Assembly: GCA_032629725.1 (NCBI GenBank)
Contig: JAFEVB010000036.1
Location: 682,001-746,000 of the forward strand
Length of the DNA: 64,000 nucleotides
Direction: 5' to 3'
Source of the DNA: Gremmenia infestans
Taxonomy: Eukaryota; Ascomycota; Leotiomycetes; Helotiales; Hamatocanthoscyphaceae
In this document: positions 35,001 to 47,109 of the stretch, piece after piece
How the letters are laid out: every line of letters starts with the position of its first letter
Numbering within the stretch: position 1 is the stretch's first letter
Translations under genes and position numbers: made by a program
The notes under the pieces: generated by a model
What the model was told of the DNA's origin: nothing
The model's database searches: none
What the model saw: the letters and a program-made list of their open reading frames with translations, nothing else

Positions 35001-36908
35001 TCTGGGCCTGCTTTCGTGGGGGACCGGCCTGAAGAGAAAATAGTTAGCAGAAGAAACCGTGACCTAAGATGAAACCTACTTGGCTGGAACCCATTCCTGG
35101 GTAACTTTGATGCCCTCTGTCCGCACTGCTTGACGCACTCTGAGAAAAATCTGGGATTGGGTTCGGACGGTTTTTACGTTTGATTCGTTGAGAGCTGTTA
35201 GAGATTGTCGTCCATTCCGGTCCAGCATCATCCTCCATTCCATCACCCGACTTAGCATACAGGTTGAATGTGGACATAGAGGAAGTCCCGCTATCGCTAG
35301 GAACCGGGGATCGTACTGGCCGAGACTTGGGACTATTTTCAGTTGTTGAGCCTGGACGTTTCCTCGTTTCTTCAAAAGTAGTAGTAGCCATAACAGCGTC
35401 CTCCTCTGTAGAATCATCGGAGGTGCTCTTAATCTTCGCCGGGGCTTTGACTTTGGCTTTGGTCTTTTTCTTCTTCTTGGCTTTTTCAGATAGCTTGGAT
35501 GACTGAGTTTTGATAGGGTTTGCGAGCTCTGGAAATTCTGACGCTGTGAATATTTCTGGGGTAATACTTCGAATATCATCATTATCGGCGTTCGCCTCTT
35601 CATCCAGTTCCGGGGGATTGCCAAGATCTGTAGATACTTCTGGGTCCAAGTCAATAGATCCACGAAATTCGTCGTACTTCGGATGTCGATTTAGTTTAAC
35701 CTCGCAATAATCGCGCCCTGAAAGAATAGACTGTTCCATCTCGTTGGCCATGATAACGTCGATTAGGAACGTTGATAGAACAGGCTCAAGTAGCCATTGT
35801 GTTTCAACCACTCTACCCCACAAGGTAATGTAGTTGATCTTGTAGTGTACATTCTTAGTAGCAGGCTGGGCGGCGGACTCGGAATTTGCCTGAACATCAT
35901 TTTGAGGGGTATCAAAGTTTTTGGGGACTTTCTCTCCATTGAAGAAAGCAGTTGCTAGTTGATCAAACTCTGGCGAAAGAGCAGCTGTAATACTGGAAGG
36001 GTCAAGTTGTTCTAGATGCGTTAAAAACAGCAGAAAGAATGTGGGCATGTGGAATATTCGTACCTTTCAGAGTATTCGCAGCGCTCTTTCTCCTGATCCA
36101 AGCATTGATCGGGTCATGGTAAGCCTTGTAAGTGATGTTGGTACCGCGCAACCTGTATGGGACAAAGAGTGCCCTCTGGCTTGGATAGAGGCGAAGGGAT
36201 TGCGCAAACAATTGAGTATCAAACCCCTGCGAGATCCGTCAGTAAAAGTCCATGGCATATGGAGTGTTAAGCCGCTTGCATTGTACCAACACCTCAAGTA
36301 ACCCTTCTTCTCTAAATCTTCCTCCCGTAGCAAAGCCGGCGTAAGCGTAGATTTCATGTTGCGTTTCTCGGGTTCGGACCACAAGTTGTGCGGATCTAGC
36401 TCCCCTAGCAATCCGAGTTGCCAGCAAAGATAAGTATTTCGGGTGTGCTGGACCTCTTTCTGGCGAGCTTCCCAACGAATAGCGGAGGGGTCTGTGCCCT
36501 CAATTGTGTGCGTTGGCGAAGCGTCGAAGAACCCTAGATTGTTGTTTCCAAATACGAAAAAGGTTGCCGGCGAATTATCTCCTCCGAAGGAGGCAGCTAA
36601 CTTAGAAGAAATCGAGGAAAGCGCAGTTGACCCGAAGTCCATACCGTTTTGAGGGTGTGCTAGAGCCAAATCGTTGAAACTGCTATTTGTCAGAAAATTC
36701 TTGGAGTAGGCTCCATGATGGCCGATGGGAATGTAATATTTGAATGAGAGATAATTTTCTTTATTTACCCTTGTGTAGGATTGATGTCCTCCCGCCCAAA
36801 TTCGACATCAGCATCCTCCTCTACCTCTCCCTTCGCCTCCGTCTGCGCCTCCGTCTTAACTATAATTTCAGTCTCGGTGCTCCAAGATGAATTGGAAGAC
36901 ATAAGCAT
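32028..36908 (-). CDS. Large disordered protein with MYND-like zinc cluster
   Basis: Seven exons on the minus strand (36908-36769, 36679-36280, 36226-36064, 36011-35080, 35028-34894, 34842-32467, 32414-32028) give 1510 residues. The N-terminal third is globular (GYLRCWYN|GFDTQLFAQ, then NITYKAYHDPINAW). A long Ser/Pro/Gln-rich disordered middle follows, with KKKKKTKAKVK and a GPGPGP run. Near residue 1200 there is a MYND-like cluster CTFCTRDCP, LCPGCG, RYCSQAC, then His/Cys. A conserved globular C-terminal domain ends at SYPH. MYND clusters bind proline-rich partners; function here is unknown. The open frame continues upstream to 37112 without a stop or Met, and the first ATG of a likely transcript is at 37354, so the true start may be 37354 via a GC-AG intron (adding 69 residues). 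Intron 2 (36227-36279) also needs a GC donor. Confidence 0.75.
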
Positions 36909-37354
36909 AGGGATTGGGGGCAGGGAAGGGCAATCCAAAGAGCCACCAGAGGCCTTGGACTGGAGTGGTTGAGTTGCTTGTGCTAGCCCTGGAGAATGGA
37001 ATTCGGGGGGCTGGATCGCAGCAGTGGCAGTATGCGTCGCATGAGAGCCGTCGCCAGGTTTTCGGTTATTCTGCTGTTTATCCCTTGAAGTATCTGCTGC
37101 GTCTTGTAGAGCCTAACAGAGGGGTTCAGAAGTTAGCAAACGGGGCATCTAGAATGGAAGAAGGATTAAGAAAAGGTAGGATGCGTGAGAGGGCGAGGCG
37201 GGGAGGGGCGCATGAGGATATGTATGCCTTTGAATGTGCCAGATACGCTATGCGGTGGTGACCAAATCGGACAGTACTGTCAGTTCGGCGGGGGTGAAAA
37301 GGACGGTATGACATTTGGGGTTGGAGTAGAGAGAGATCAAAAACAACTTGCCAT
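36909..37354 (-). other. Probable extra 5' coding exons of the MYND-like gene
   Basis: From 37112 to 36909 the frame of the MYND-like gene stays open and reads like a disordered protein (AIQPPEFHSPGLAQATQPLQSK). It is preceded by an acceptor (CTGTTAG at 37119-37113). The first ATG downstream of a TATA-like element is 37354-37352, directly followed by GCAAGT. Splicing 37351-37113 joins M to ALQDAADTS in frame. This is inference from frame and motifs. Confidence 0.5.
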
Positions 37355-37591
37355 GATACTTTGGGCCTTTTTCTTCCCAACCTTCCAAGGTTGTCGTTGA
37401 GGTCGAGGTGGCAGTGCGTCTGTGTCAAAACGTTAAGGCGGACTCTGTTGGTAGAAGAAAAGGAATGGAGTTACTTGACAAATCAACGATGCTTCTAGAG
37501 CCCTTGGGAGATTCACTTTCGGGAGAAGTGGGGAGATATTAAACCCTGCTCTCCTCCAGTTGGAGATGAATTACTTGTACAGACCGGCATT

Positions 37592-37600
37592 CAATTTATA
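37592..37600 (-). promoter_or_regulatory. TATA-like element upstream of the MYND-like gene
   Basis: TATAAATTG on the minus strand lies about 240 bp before the ATG at 37354. No ATG occurs between it and that codon except one just beside the element. Weak evidence. Confidence 0.35.
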
Positions 37601-39044
37601 CAGATCCACCCACAGGTTTAGTAAGTATGCAGAACAAGGCAGCAGATTTAGCAAATGAGCATAGCAAACAAGCACATGTATTCCGAGAAAGAAAGTCAAT
37701 CATTAGGTTACTGACTAGAGGATTTGTCTTCTTTCAAGGCTTCCACAGACCGAATAGGCCTCAATGGTTACCTTTAAGGGACAGCAAGGTGAAAGCAAAG
37801 TTCAAGAAAAGTCGCAAACAAGAGGTGTTGGTAGCGTGTGGTCAGTCAGAACTGTAATTGCAACGAGTTGAAAGTCGATAATGAAAACGCTTCTTTGAGA
37901 GCGGAGAATACCTAAGGTAGCCATAGATATAACTAGCTATCCAATCCATCTAAGGAAGCTTGTTGTTCTCTGCGAGTAGGTTTGGGAACGTCGTGCACCA
38001 ATAATCTGTCCGCTGGTGACTATAGGTAGGTACCTAGGTATGCTGCACGTGAAAGGCTTACCATTATCAAAAGTGATAGACAAAACAATGGAGGATGATG
38101 GCTACAGAAAAACATAATGAAAAGGAGAATCAATATATTCAACACATGGAAAGCTTAGAAATTGGTGGATGTGTGACTTGTCTTGCTAGCTCAACCGAAG
38201 TCTCTACAGCTATAGGTAGGTAGGTACCTTCCTAGATATGTAGACGTGCTTGTTGTAACGGGTTACCTAAATAGGTGGATATCAGGACGAGCGAGATAAA
38301 AATAGGACAGGTCCAATGCCATACAGACCTTTTCTAATGGAGATGAGAGCTTTGTCGTTGAGGGGAGTTTCTAGTTACCTAGGTACCTTATCTGGACCTT
38401 GATTTTCTTCACCATGCACGCCCCTTGCTAGGTACGAAGCCAACCCAAGGTACTTCTAGATATACAGGCAGTATCAGCAAGCACTGCGGCTTAGATGTAT
38501 TGTAGAAACGAAGGTAGGGCACGATCAAGGCAGGCGGTTTAGACATCTCTGATCTGCCACCAAAAGATAGGTTATTAGGGAACTTAGGTAGGTATACTTA
38601 CGTTGATACCTAGACCTAGATGTTAGCCAAGTTGCGAGCATTGGATTCCATAATCAAATGCCCAAGAACGGAGAGGGAGAGGCAACTCAAAAGAGGCGGG
38701 AGTGAAAAGCGCAGTTGCATTCGTTTTAATCGTGCCAAATTTGAAAGTATGTCACGTGTATTCAGTGACTGCATCCGCATTCACATTTTACCTCGAAATA
38801 CTAGCGCTAACGCTAAATCTGCTCCCGCATCTCATTTTCAAAAGAAAAGAAGTCGACAAAGGACAAAAGGCAAACCTGGAATTCTTGTCCTCTTGACATT
38901 TACTTTCCATAGGTAGTTGAGTCGATTACCTCTTTGTCCCGAAGCACTGCTCTTCGTTCTGCCTCCCCCAAGTCTCTCATCACCCTCAACAGCTTCTCCC
39001 CCCCCCCAAGGACAAATACCACAGTTGTGTTGTCGCAGCGCAAC
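37601..39044. other. Divergent intergenic region rich in TAGGTACCTA words
   Basis: This is the shared upstream region of the MYND-like and KH-protein genes. It holds palindromic TAGGTACCTA-type words at 38021-38040, 38211-38230 and 38373-38389 and a TAGGTAGGTA word near 38587. A C-run occurs at 38999-39008. Open frames at 37627-37857 and 38620-38916 lack motifs. Confidence 0.55.
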
Positions 39045-40922
39045 ATGGCTGATCAGCAACCTAGCATCACCTCTATTCTGGCTGCCCTAGGTATTTATTG
39101 CGCTCTCCTATACCTATACATCTACTCTTACTCTCAAGAGACTCTAGCTAATATCCTTACAGCAGCGCAAAGACCCCCCAATGGGATCCCTCAAAATCAG
39201 CAGCCTGCCTACCATCAAGCCCCTCCCCAACCGCATGCGTCGCAAAACCCCTACCCACCCCAGGGCGGATATTCGCTGCCACAGCCTACCAGTTCAGGAA
39301 GTGTTGATTTGAGTAATGTCAAGCCAGTAAATTCAGGCGTAGTGAGCATTGCCGATGCAATTGCAAAGGCGAAGGCTATCGCCGCCGAGAAAGGCGTCGC
39401 ATACGAGCGACCCCCTTCCTACAGTGGTCAAGACTCACGCGCTCCCGGGGGACGCCCATATCTTGCATCAAGATCTCGATCGCGTTCTCCACCGGTGCGT
39501 CGGGAAGCCTTCCGCGATAATTTCAACCCATATCGAGATGAACGACGAGGAGACCGAGCCCCTGCAATGCGAGACTATCGTGAGCGATCGTTTTCTCCTG
39601 GACCAAGAGGTAGGGCCGCTGCTGGTGCCTTCTCCCCCCCACAAGCCAACAGTGGATATACTCGTCAACGCTCGCCGCCGCGTGGTGGAGATGAGAATGT
39701 TGAATCCATTTCCATCGAATCCAATCTGGTTGGCCTAATTATCGGTAGACAGGGCGAGAATCTCAGGCGCGTTGAGTCGGAAACTGGGTGTAGAGTGCAA
39801 TTTATCACTGGCCCCGATGAAACTGGCCCATACAGGGAATGCAAGATTACTGGGCCTCGAGCCCGCCGCGCTGATGCGAAAGCTGAGATCAATCGCATTA
39901 TCAATGACAGTGGCTTGGCCGGTACTGCAAACCCAACTTCAGATAGACAGTCTCGTGAGCCTCCAGCAGCGCGCTCTGCACACCAGCCTGTTCTTAGAGA
40001 TGGTGAGGATAGCATGCAAATCATGGTGCCAGATAAAACTGTTGGTCTCATCATTGGTCGAGGCGGCGAGACTATTAGAGATCTTCAAGAACGCAGTGGC
40101 TGTCACGTAAATATTGTTGGTGAACAAAAGAGTGTGAATGGCCTTCGGCCAGTGAACTTGATCGGCTCCCGGGAGGCAGCTAATGTTGCTAAGGAGATGA
40201 TTATGGAAATTGTCGAGAGCGACAGCAAATCCACAGCAACCAAAGAACGAGCTCCTGCTCAAAGAGATCCCGGAAGAGATGCTGGCTATGGCGGCGGCCA
40301 TGGCGGAGGTGGTGGAGACAAAATCACCGATTCCATCTACGTGCCCTCTGAAGCTGTAGGCATGATTATTGGTAAAGGTGGAGAAACCATCAAGGAAATG
40401 CAAAACACCACAGGTTGCAAGATAAACGTATCCCCTTCTTCAGGACCGGGCGAGAGTGAACGCGAGATTGGGCTCGTAGGATCTCGGGAAGCTATTGCCG
40501 CCGCTAAAAGCGCCATTGAAGATAAAGTAGACGCAGTGGTAAGTTGACTGTCTCCTTTAATCGATCATTGTCTAGTACAACACTCACACTTTGTAGGCAC
40601 AAAAGAACGGTGGAGGTGGAGGTGGAGGCGGTCGTAACCGTGCTTCGCATAACGACTACAGTGATAGGAGTTACTCGCAGCAACAACAGAACCAACCCCA
40701 GGCAGCAAATCCGCAAGCACAGGCTGGTTCAATGGCAGGGTCAGGTGCCGGTGCTGTTGATCCATATGCAGCCTGTAAGACTCTGTTCAAGGCCCGTGTT
40801 GATGATTTACTTACTTTTGTTCAGATGGCGGATATGAAAATTATGTTGCCCTTTGGTATCAAGCAACAGCGGCTCAACAACAACAACAAGCAGGCCAACA
40901 GCAGGGCGACCCAACATCGTGA
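39045..40922 (+). CDS. Triple KH-domain RNA-binding protein
   Basis: Four exons (39045-39090, 39163-40538, 40597-40774, 40825-40922) encode 565 residues. After a disordered N-terminus with an Arg/Ser-rich part there are three KH domains at about 194-260, 297-365 and 400-465. Each has an intact GxxG loop (IIGRQGE, IIGRGGE, IIGKGGE). A Gly-run and Gln-rich tail follow, with a terminal YGGYENYVALWYQ motif like that of FUBP/KSRP-type proteins, which supports the small last exon. It should bind single-stranded RNA or DNA in mRNA turnover or transcription. Intron 1 (72 bp) is a multiple of three and open, so an unspliced reading is possible, but it encodes a Tyr/Leu-rich insert foreign to the family. 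Confidence 0.92.
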
Positions 40923-42027
40923 TTGACGCTTTTTACCTCTATCCTGGATGACCGGCGCACTGTTGATCGTATGACTTGCATGACTTGCACGTATTTTCGT
41001 CTGATTGTTTTGAGACCATGATTTCGAGTGTGGATCGGTATGACTTGCCTCTATGCACTTGATGACGATTTCCTCCCTTGTCGCCCTCTTTCACACATCA
41101 AGTCCCTGGCTTTTCCAGCTGGTGCTCTTCTAATCTTTCGATACTGCCGACCAGGATTTGACATGCCTCGGTGCCAACATAACACCCACCCTTGGAATCA
41201 AGCTAAGATCTCGACCACAAGTATTGCATTGATTTAACGTTGCATGACATGACCTTCTCTCAGCGCTCATCACCTTACACATATGATTTGCAATTGGTCG
41301 GTCAAGTCTTTCGTGCTTACCTATGATCTCGGAGTTGCTGGCGCTCAAAATAGGTCTCTTCGACTTGCATAATGCTGAACATCTAGGCAAGTTTTGAGAC
41401 ATACTTAATTTTGACTTCACTCTTGAAGTATTACCTCTGGGCACTTTATGATGATACCACGTACGCCTGGGATGATATTGATTTGGATCGCGTGCACCCT
41501 GCATCCGTATTGAAGCCGATGCCTGACGGTTTGCACTTACGGGAAGGCCGCAAAACTCCAGCATCAAACTGGAATTGGGATCTCGGTGTCCATGGGGTTC
41601 GCTTTTCTTTTCTGTAAATTAGTGACGAGAATCAGAAAATGGATGGTTTTGAAGGCGTCCTTGAATAATGATTGATGTGCTTGCTTCTAAGACTATGTAC
41701 CTATATAGACGACTCAATCCTCCTATTAGATACCCTTCCTTGGCCGAAACGCAGCTCCAGGCCACCCGGAACAGATGATTCCTATGCAACCACTCCTATA
41801 AACTTTCCTAGATCCCGGTTTTCGATATGTTGGTGATGGCAGCCTCGTGATCACGTGGGTGGGTGGTCTCTTCAGCCTTGGATTTATTTAGCGATGAAGC
41901 TTCGCCATTGCCCGTCGCGTTAACTTTTTGCAGAGTTGCGTTGCATACTAAATACATGCTGTCCGATCCCATCAACCAAGTGCTTTGAACTTACCAGATT
42001 CGTCGAATACTTCTCGCTGTCAACACC
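40923..42027. other. Intergenic region, nothing recognised
   Basis: This is the 3' flank of the KH gene and the promoter of rvb1. Frames at 41028-41237 and 41411-41617 and their minus-strand shadows have no motif. Confidence 0.5.
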
Positions 42028-43513
42028 ATGGTCCAGATCAGCGAGGTCAAGGGTAATACCCGCGACAATCGTACAGCTACCCATACACACATCAAAGGCC
42101 TCGGTCTGCGACCTGATGGCACCGCGGAGAAACAAGCTGCGGGCTTTGTTGGCCAAGCGGCTGCTCGAGAAGTCAGAAAACATTTCCACCTGCTCTCGTG
42201 AACGTATGCTAACTATTCCTGCCCAGGCATGCGGTGTAGTTGTCGATTTAATTCGCGCGCAAAAGATGGCCGGCAGAGCTATATTACTGGCAGGTGGTCC
42301 GGGTACGGGGAAAACAGCTCTCGCTCTTGCGATTAGCCAGGAGCTTGGCACCAAAGTACCCTTTTGCCCCATTGTTGGGAGCGAATTATACTCGGCCGAA
42401 GTCAAGAAGACAGAGGCTTTGATGGAGAACTTTCGAAGAGCCATCGGCCTTAAGGTCCGCGAAACAAAAGAGGTCTACGAGGGTGAGGTCACCGAGTTGA
42501 CTCCGGAGGAAGCAGAGAACCCCCTGGGCAGCTACGGCAAGACTATCAGCACATTATTGATCGGCCTGAAGAGCGCGAAGGGCCAAAAGAAGTTGCGGTT
42601 GGACCCCAGCATCTACGAAGCCATACAGAAGGAGAGAGTCACGGTTGGAGATGTGATCTATATCGAAGCAAACACTGGAGCTTGCAAGCGTGTTGGTAGA
42701 TCTGATGCGTATGCAACAGAATTTGATTTAGAGGCGGAGGAGTACGTCCCAATTCCCAAGGGAGAGGTACACAAGAAGAAAGAAATCGTTCAAGATGTCA
42801 CATTACACGATCTTGACATCGCCAACGCACGACCTCAAGGCGGACAAGATATAATGAGCATGATGGGCCAGTTGATGAAGCCAAAGATGACAGAGATAAC
42901 GGAGAAGCTACGAGCTGAGATTAATAAGGTGGTGAACAAATATATCGACCAAGGCGTTGCTGAGCTTGTCCCTGGTGTTCTCTTCATTGACGAGGTAAGC
43001 ATCCCCAGCCCCAGACTTTGCAATGGCAGTGACATTGATTCGAATTAGGTCCACATGCTTGATATCGAGTGCTTCACATATCTCAACCGAGCGCTTGAAT
43101 CGAGTATCTCCCCCATTGTAATTCTGGCTTCCAACCGGGGTATGTGCACCATCCGCGGTACCGAGGACTTAGTTTCTGCCCACGGAATTCCCCCGGATCT
43201 CTTGGCTCGTCTTCTCATTATCCCTACAAATCAATATCAAGCGGATGAGATCAAAAGAATCGTTCGGATTCGAGTAACAGTTGAAGGCCTCTCAATAACG
43301 GAAGCTGCGTTGGACAAGATCGCCGACCATGGGTCCCGTATAAGCTTGCGATATGCTTTGCAGCTCCTCACGCCTTCCAGCATTCTTGCGCGTGTAAGCG
43401 GTCGCAATCAGATCGACGTTATGGATGTGGCCGAATGCGAGGATCTATTCATCGACGCACGGCGAAGTGCAGCTATCGTGAACGGGGAGACTGGTAATCA
43501 CTTCATTACGTAG
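42028..43513 (+). CDS. rvb1: RuvB-like AAA+ ATPase 1 (Rvb1/pontin)
   Basis: Three exons (42028-42171, 42227-42994, 43049-43513) encode 458 residues, the standard Rvb1 length. Walker A GGPGTGKT is at residues 70-77. Walker B LFIDE|VHML is split by intron 2 and restored by splicing. Sensor sequence ASNRG and the C-terminal arginine region ISLRYALQLL follow. The insertion domain (domain II) with VTELTPEE and GLKSAKGQKKLRLDPSIYEA distinguishes Rvb1 from Rvb2. It forms hetero-hexamers with Rvb2 in the INO80, SWR1 and NuA4 chromatin complexes and in R2TP-mediated assembly of snoRNPs and PIKK kinases. It is essential in yeast. Confidence 0.97.
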
Positions 43514-44170
43514 GAACAAAGGTTCACTGCATATTCTTCATGTTCGTGTAGGAGTTCTAGGGGTATCGAAAATGTGTTCGTCAATGCACGGCGAAATTCA
43601 GCTAACTTGGGAGGGGGGCTACAACCACTTCGTTTCACCGAATGCTCTTCCAATAAGTTGTAAGATCAGGGGCATCACTGCTATGTTTTCAAGGTCTTTC
43701 GGTAGTTCCCAGGTTTTACAAAAGTCTGGCGTCGAGGACGGGTATCTGAGACAGTCCGTTTGGCTGAGACCAGAGTTTAGAGCATAATAATCTCTGTTTG
43801 CGCCTCGCGCCTCACAGCATTCCAAACGCGTCCGTCATTTTGGTTTAGTCATCCTCAGCTTTCCTTCACCGTATTTTCCTATTTAATACCGGAAACGTCA
43901 GGAACAAAGAAAGATGATAGCAGTGCTTGACGAGTTCCCGAGACAAAGACACCGCCCCTGCAATAATGGCCCAACTAGTTTTCATTGGGATGATTGACTG
44001 GCAAGATCATTGTTTTCCTATCCTTCAATGGGCATTACATACAAAGAATTTCATCAATAACAAGAAGGCCATTCTTACCTTCAGCCTTCATTCTCCTACT
44101 CTACTTGCCCTAGAAACCCTTCCACGACGAATTTCTCAAGTGTTCACGGCAGACATCCCATCATCCCATC
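43514..44170. other. Intergenic region, nothing recognised
   Basis: The 3' flank of rvb1 and promoter of the HMG-box gene. Short frames at 43572-43787 and 43927-44187 have no motif. Confidence 0.5.
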
Positions 44171-46397
44171 ATGCAAGCAGCAGTTGAGGTAGCTCCTCTA
44201 AACTTGAGCATCTTGGGCGCCCACGGTGCACCAGTGAGCTTGTCAGCCGACTCAAGTCGAAGAGTTTCTTTGAGGACACGCCCTGAGAAGAGCTCCGAAC
44301 CTCCTGCTCCGAGCTCTCCACGGACCCGTTTGACACGGAAAAGAGCTGCTTCGTTGGACCTTATTGGTGCGACGCATACAAAATTAGGAGATCTTGCTCT
44401 CAACAGTGCGAGCACGCCGACACCCTCGGCAGCTAATCCAACAAGAGAGCAAGTCTGCCTTTGTCAACCCGATCCCAAGATACCTCGGCCTCGAAACGGT
44501 GCGTGACCTATGCTTTCTTGTGTGTTGATGGCGTGATTGGTTCTTTTGAGATGCGTGTGCTTGAAGCTCTTTATATCCCCACCCCAAAGACTCTTTCACC
44601 GAATCGAAAGCTAATGATTCTTTGTAGCTTTCATACTTTACCGTCAACACTACCAAGCCCAGGTTGTCGCACAACATCCTGGACTTGCAAACCCTGAAAT
44701 CTCAAAGATCATCGGCGAACAGTGGCGAGAACAGGCTTCGGAAGTTAAAAGCGAGTGGAAAAAGTTAGCTGAGGTGGGCAACAACTTCGCGGAGCAGTGA
44801 GATGATACTGATTCGTGATTTGTAGGAAGAGAAACAGCGTCATCAGCGTCAATATCCAGGATACCGATACCAACCTCGACGAGCAGGCAAAACAAACGGT
44901 GTTCGCCCTGTTTCATCGTCTTCTGCCGACGATCCAGTACGGTGTCCAAAGTGCAACGGCAGATATATCTCCACCCCAAGTACCCCTCTCACTCCCTTTA
45001 CACCAGCTTTCGGGACGTCAAACGCCCGGAAAGATCGACTCTTGCCTCCTTTTACGCCATCTCGGACGAACGAGGTTGAGAGACCTCATTATTCTTCGCA
45101 GATGCAGAACGCGAGATTGGATACTCCGCGAATGGCCCCGCCACCGCAGCAGCTTCATCGACGAGCACAATACTCACAGACTCAACAATTACCGACCCAT
45201 CATGAGCTGGATGAAGAGATGGAGCTCTTGAGCCCATCGCAAGACCAGAAACGTCGAAGATTCAATAATGACGCTCACAGATTTAACATTGAACCTCACC
45301 GTCGTTACCCATCAGCATCCCCGATATCCTACTCTGCGCCCCAGTCATTTAGTCGTAACGTTCCACCGAGCCCTTACAGACAGCAGCAGCTTCCAGGTCC
45401 AGGAATGCTGGCTCGGGTGGGACCCATGGGACCACCTCCACAGCAGTCACCTATGAGCCAGCACCAAAGACACCAATACCCAACCCGGTCCACGACCTTC
45501 GATGAGTCGCTTCGCTTACCTCCTTTACAAACTCAACTCCATAACTCAACACCTTTATCCGCTCAAAGACCAGACAGTCAACTTGACAGCCGTGACAGTC
45601 AGGCAAGAAGCGTGGAAGCAATGGTCATGACAATCCCTTACCTTAACAAAATCAAAGTTCTCACCAAGATCTCTCCACCGCTACCAACCCCCGGCCCCGC
45701 CAGCCCGGCGCAAGAAACCCGCGGCGCCGTCATTGTCATCGAAAGCGCAGACAAAGAGCTACTCACTGAGACAGGAGACTTCATATCCTCCCACCTCTCG
45801 CAAGATGTCTCCTGCGCTGTCAAGACTTGGGGCACCTCCTCATCTCGCCCGTCCTCCATCTCTGCCCCCAAAGCAGTTGCAGATGTAGAGATGAGCGACG
45901 GCGGCGGCGCAGCGGTCCCTACACCTCTGTCTCCGATCCCAGAGGAGAAGGATGCGTTTGTTGAGTACCTCGGCATTATCGCCGACTGGCATACCAAGTC
46001 CCGCGAAATGATAAAATACATCACTACCCCACCAAGCCCTTCCTCTTCCGCAAAGGCTCTGCCCATCGCTATAGTTCCTGCAGGCTTCTCCCTAACTACG
46101 TCAGACACCTTCGCCCTGTCCATCCCTATCGAAGACTCCTACGCACCGGTGGACCACTGGCAATGGATGGCCACGCTGTGGCGCGGCATCGTGGGCCCCG
46201 ATCTTACAGTGTACGTAAGCCGTGTAGGTAGAGACGAGATGGCCAAATTTGGAGGCGTAGAAATCAAGGGCGATTGTAATGCTATTATTGTTAGAGTGCC
46301 GACTGGGGAGGGCGTAGATGAAAAGACGAGGAGGCGGTTGGGCTTCGAGGTGATGGAGTATGTTAGAGGTGTCGAGAATGGCTTCGGTAGGAGCTGA
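44171..46397 (+). CDS. HMG-box transcription factor (Rox1/MATA-HMG-like box)
   Basis: Three exons (44171-44498, 44628-44773, 44826-46397) encode 681 residues. The HMG box lies at about 105-175, starting PRPRNAFILYRQHY and continuing ISKIIGEQWR and EWKKLAEEEKQRH; both introns fall inside it and splicing restores the fold. The N-terminal 100 residues and the long Pro/Gln-rich middle are disordered. A CPKCNGRY motif follows the box. The C-terminal about 200 residues contain a more ordered domain. The box is of the MATA type shared by mating-type and Rox1/Ste11-like regulators. The large size and lack of a partner mating gene argue for a general sexual-development or hypoxia-type regulator rather than the MAT1-2 locus itself. 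Confidence 0.9.
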
Positions 46398-47109
46398 GGC
46401 CGGGAACTAGCAGAGAGAAATTGATAAGCCTTTTGAGTTCGCGCGAGACAGGGGAATAATTAGCTTGGTCGGGTGTATTGATTCTTTTCTTTGTACTAGT
46501 ATTTTGGAAGCTTTTGTAATTTGGCATGAATTTAAAATAGAACTGAGTCTATCAAAATCCATGCTCTGTCAGTGGTGACTGGGTTACAATAACAACAAGC
46601 CTCCATCATTCCAACTCCTCTCACCTTGAAAGGTACCTGTTGCTCTTCTTCCAAATCTTATTCTGAAAGAAAGGGGAACAAATCCCCTTAAACTGTTCTG
46701 CTTCATTGAAGAGAAGGGGCATATATACCTTGAAGCCCTTTCCGACCGAATTGACTGTCCTGCGACTAAGCGACCTGAGGCCTTTGTATTAAAAAGTTCC
46801 ATCTATTCTAAGACTTCGTTGTTAATTGTTCGCCTGATCGTTACAATTAAAAGAAAGCAGATTTTCATACCACAATGAATAGGTCCAACAACAAGCAGGA
46901 AGACAAGTAAAGCGTCTGCAAACACCAAACCATTATCGATTTCCCTGTTATTGACGCCAATGATTCTATATGCATCTCTATTTTAAAATTACAATGGAAA
47001 TATACAAGGCGGTCTATACAGACCCGGGTGGCTCTGGGGCATCTTGCTTTATAATGTCTCGAACCTTGTGAGTCCCGTTGTTACCCGGAGACGATGCTGT
47101 TAATTGCCA
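46398..47109. other. Convergent intergenic region, nothing recognised
   Basis: 3' flanks of two convergent genes. A minus-strand frame at 46584-46802 has no motif or start context. Confidence 0.5.

Noticed and set aside
44171..46397. HMG-box gene as the MAT1-2-1 mating-type gene
   Set aside because: The protein is far larger than MAT1-2-1, has two introns in the box at other places, and the usual neighbours SLA2 and APN2 are absent.
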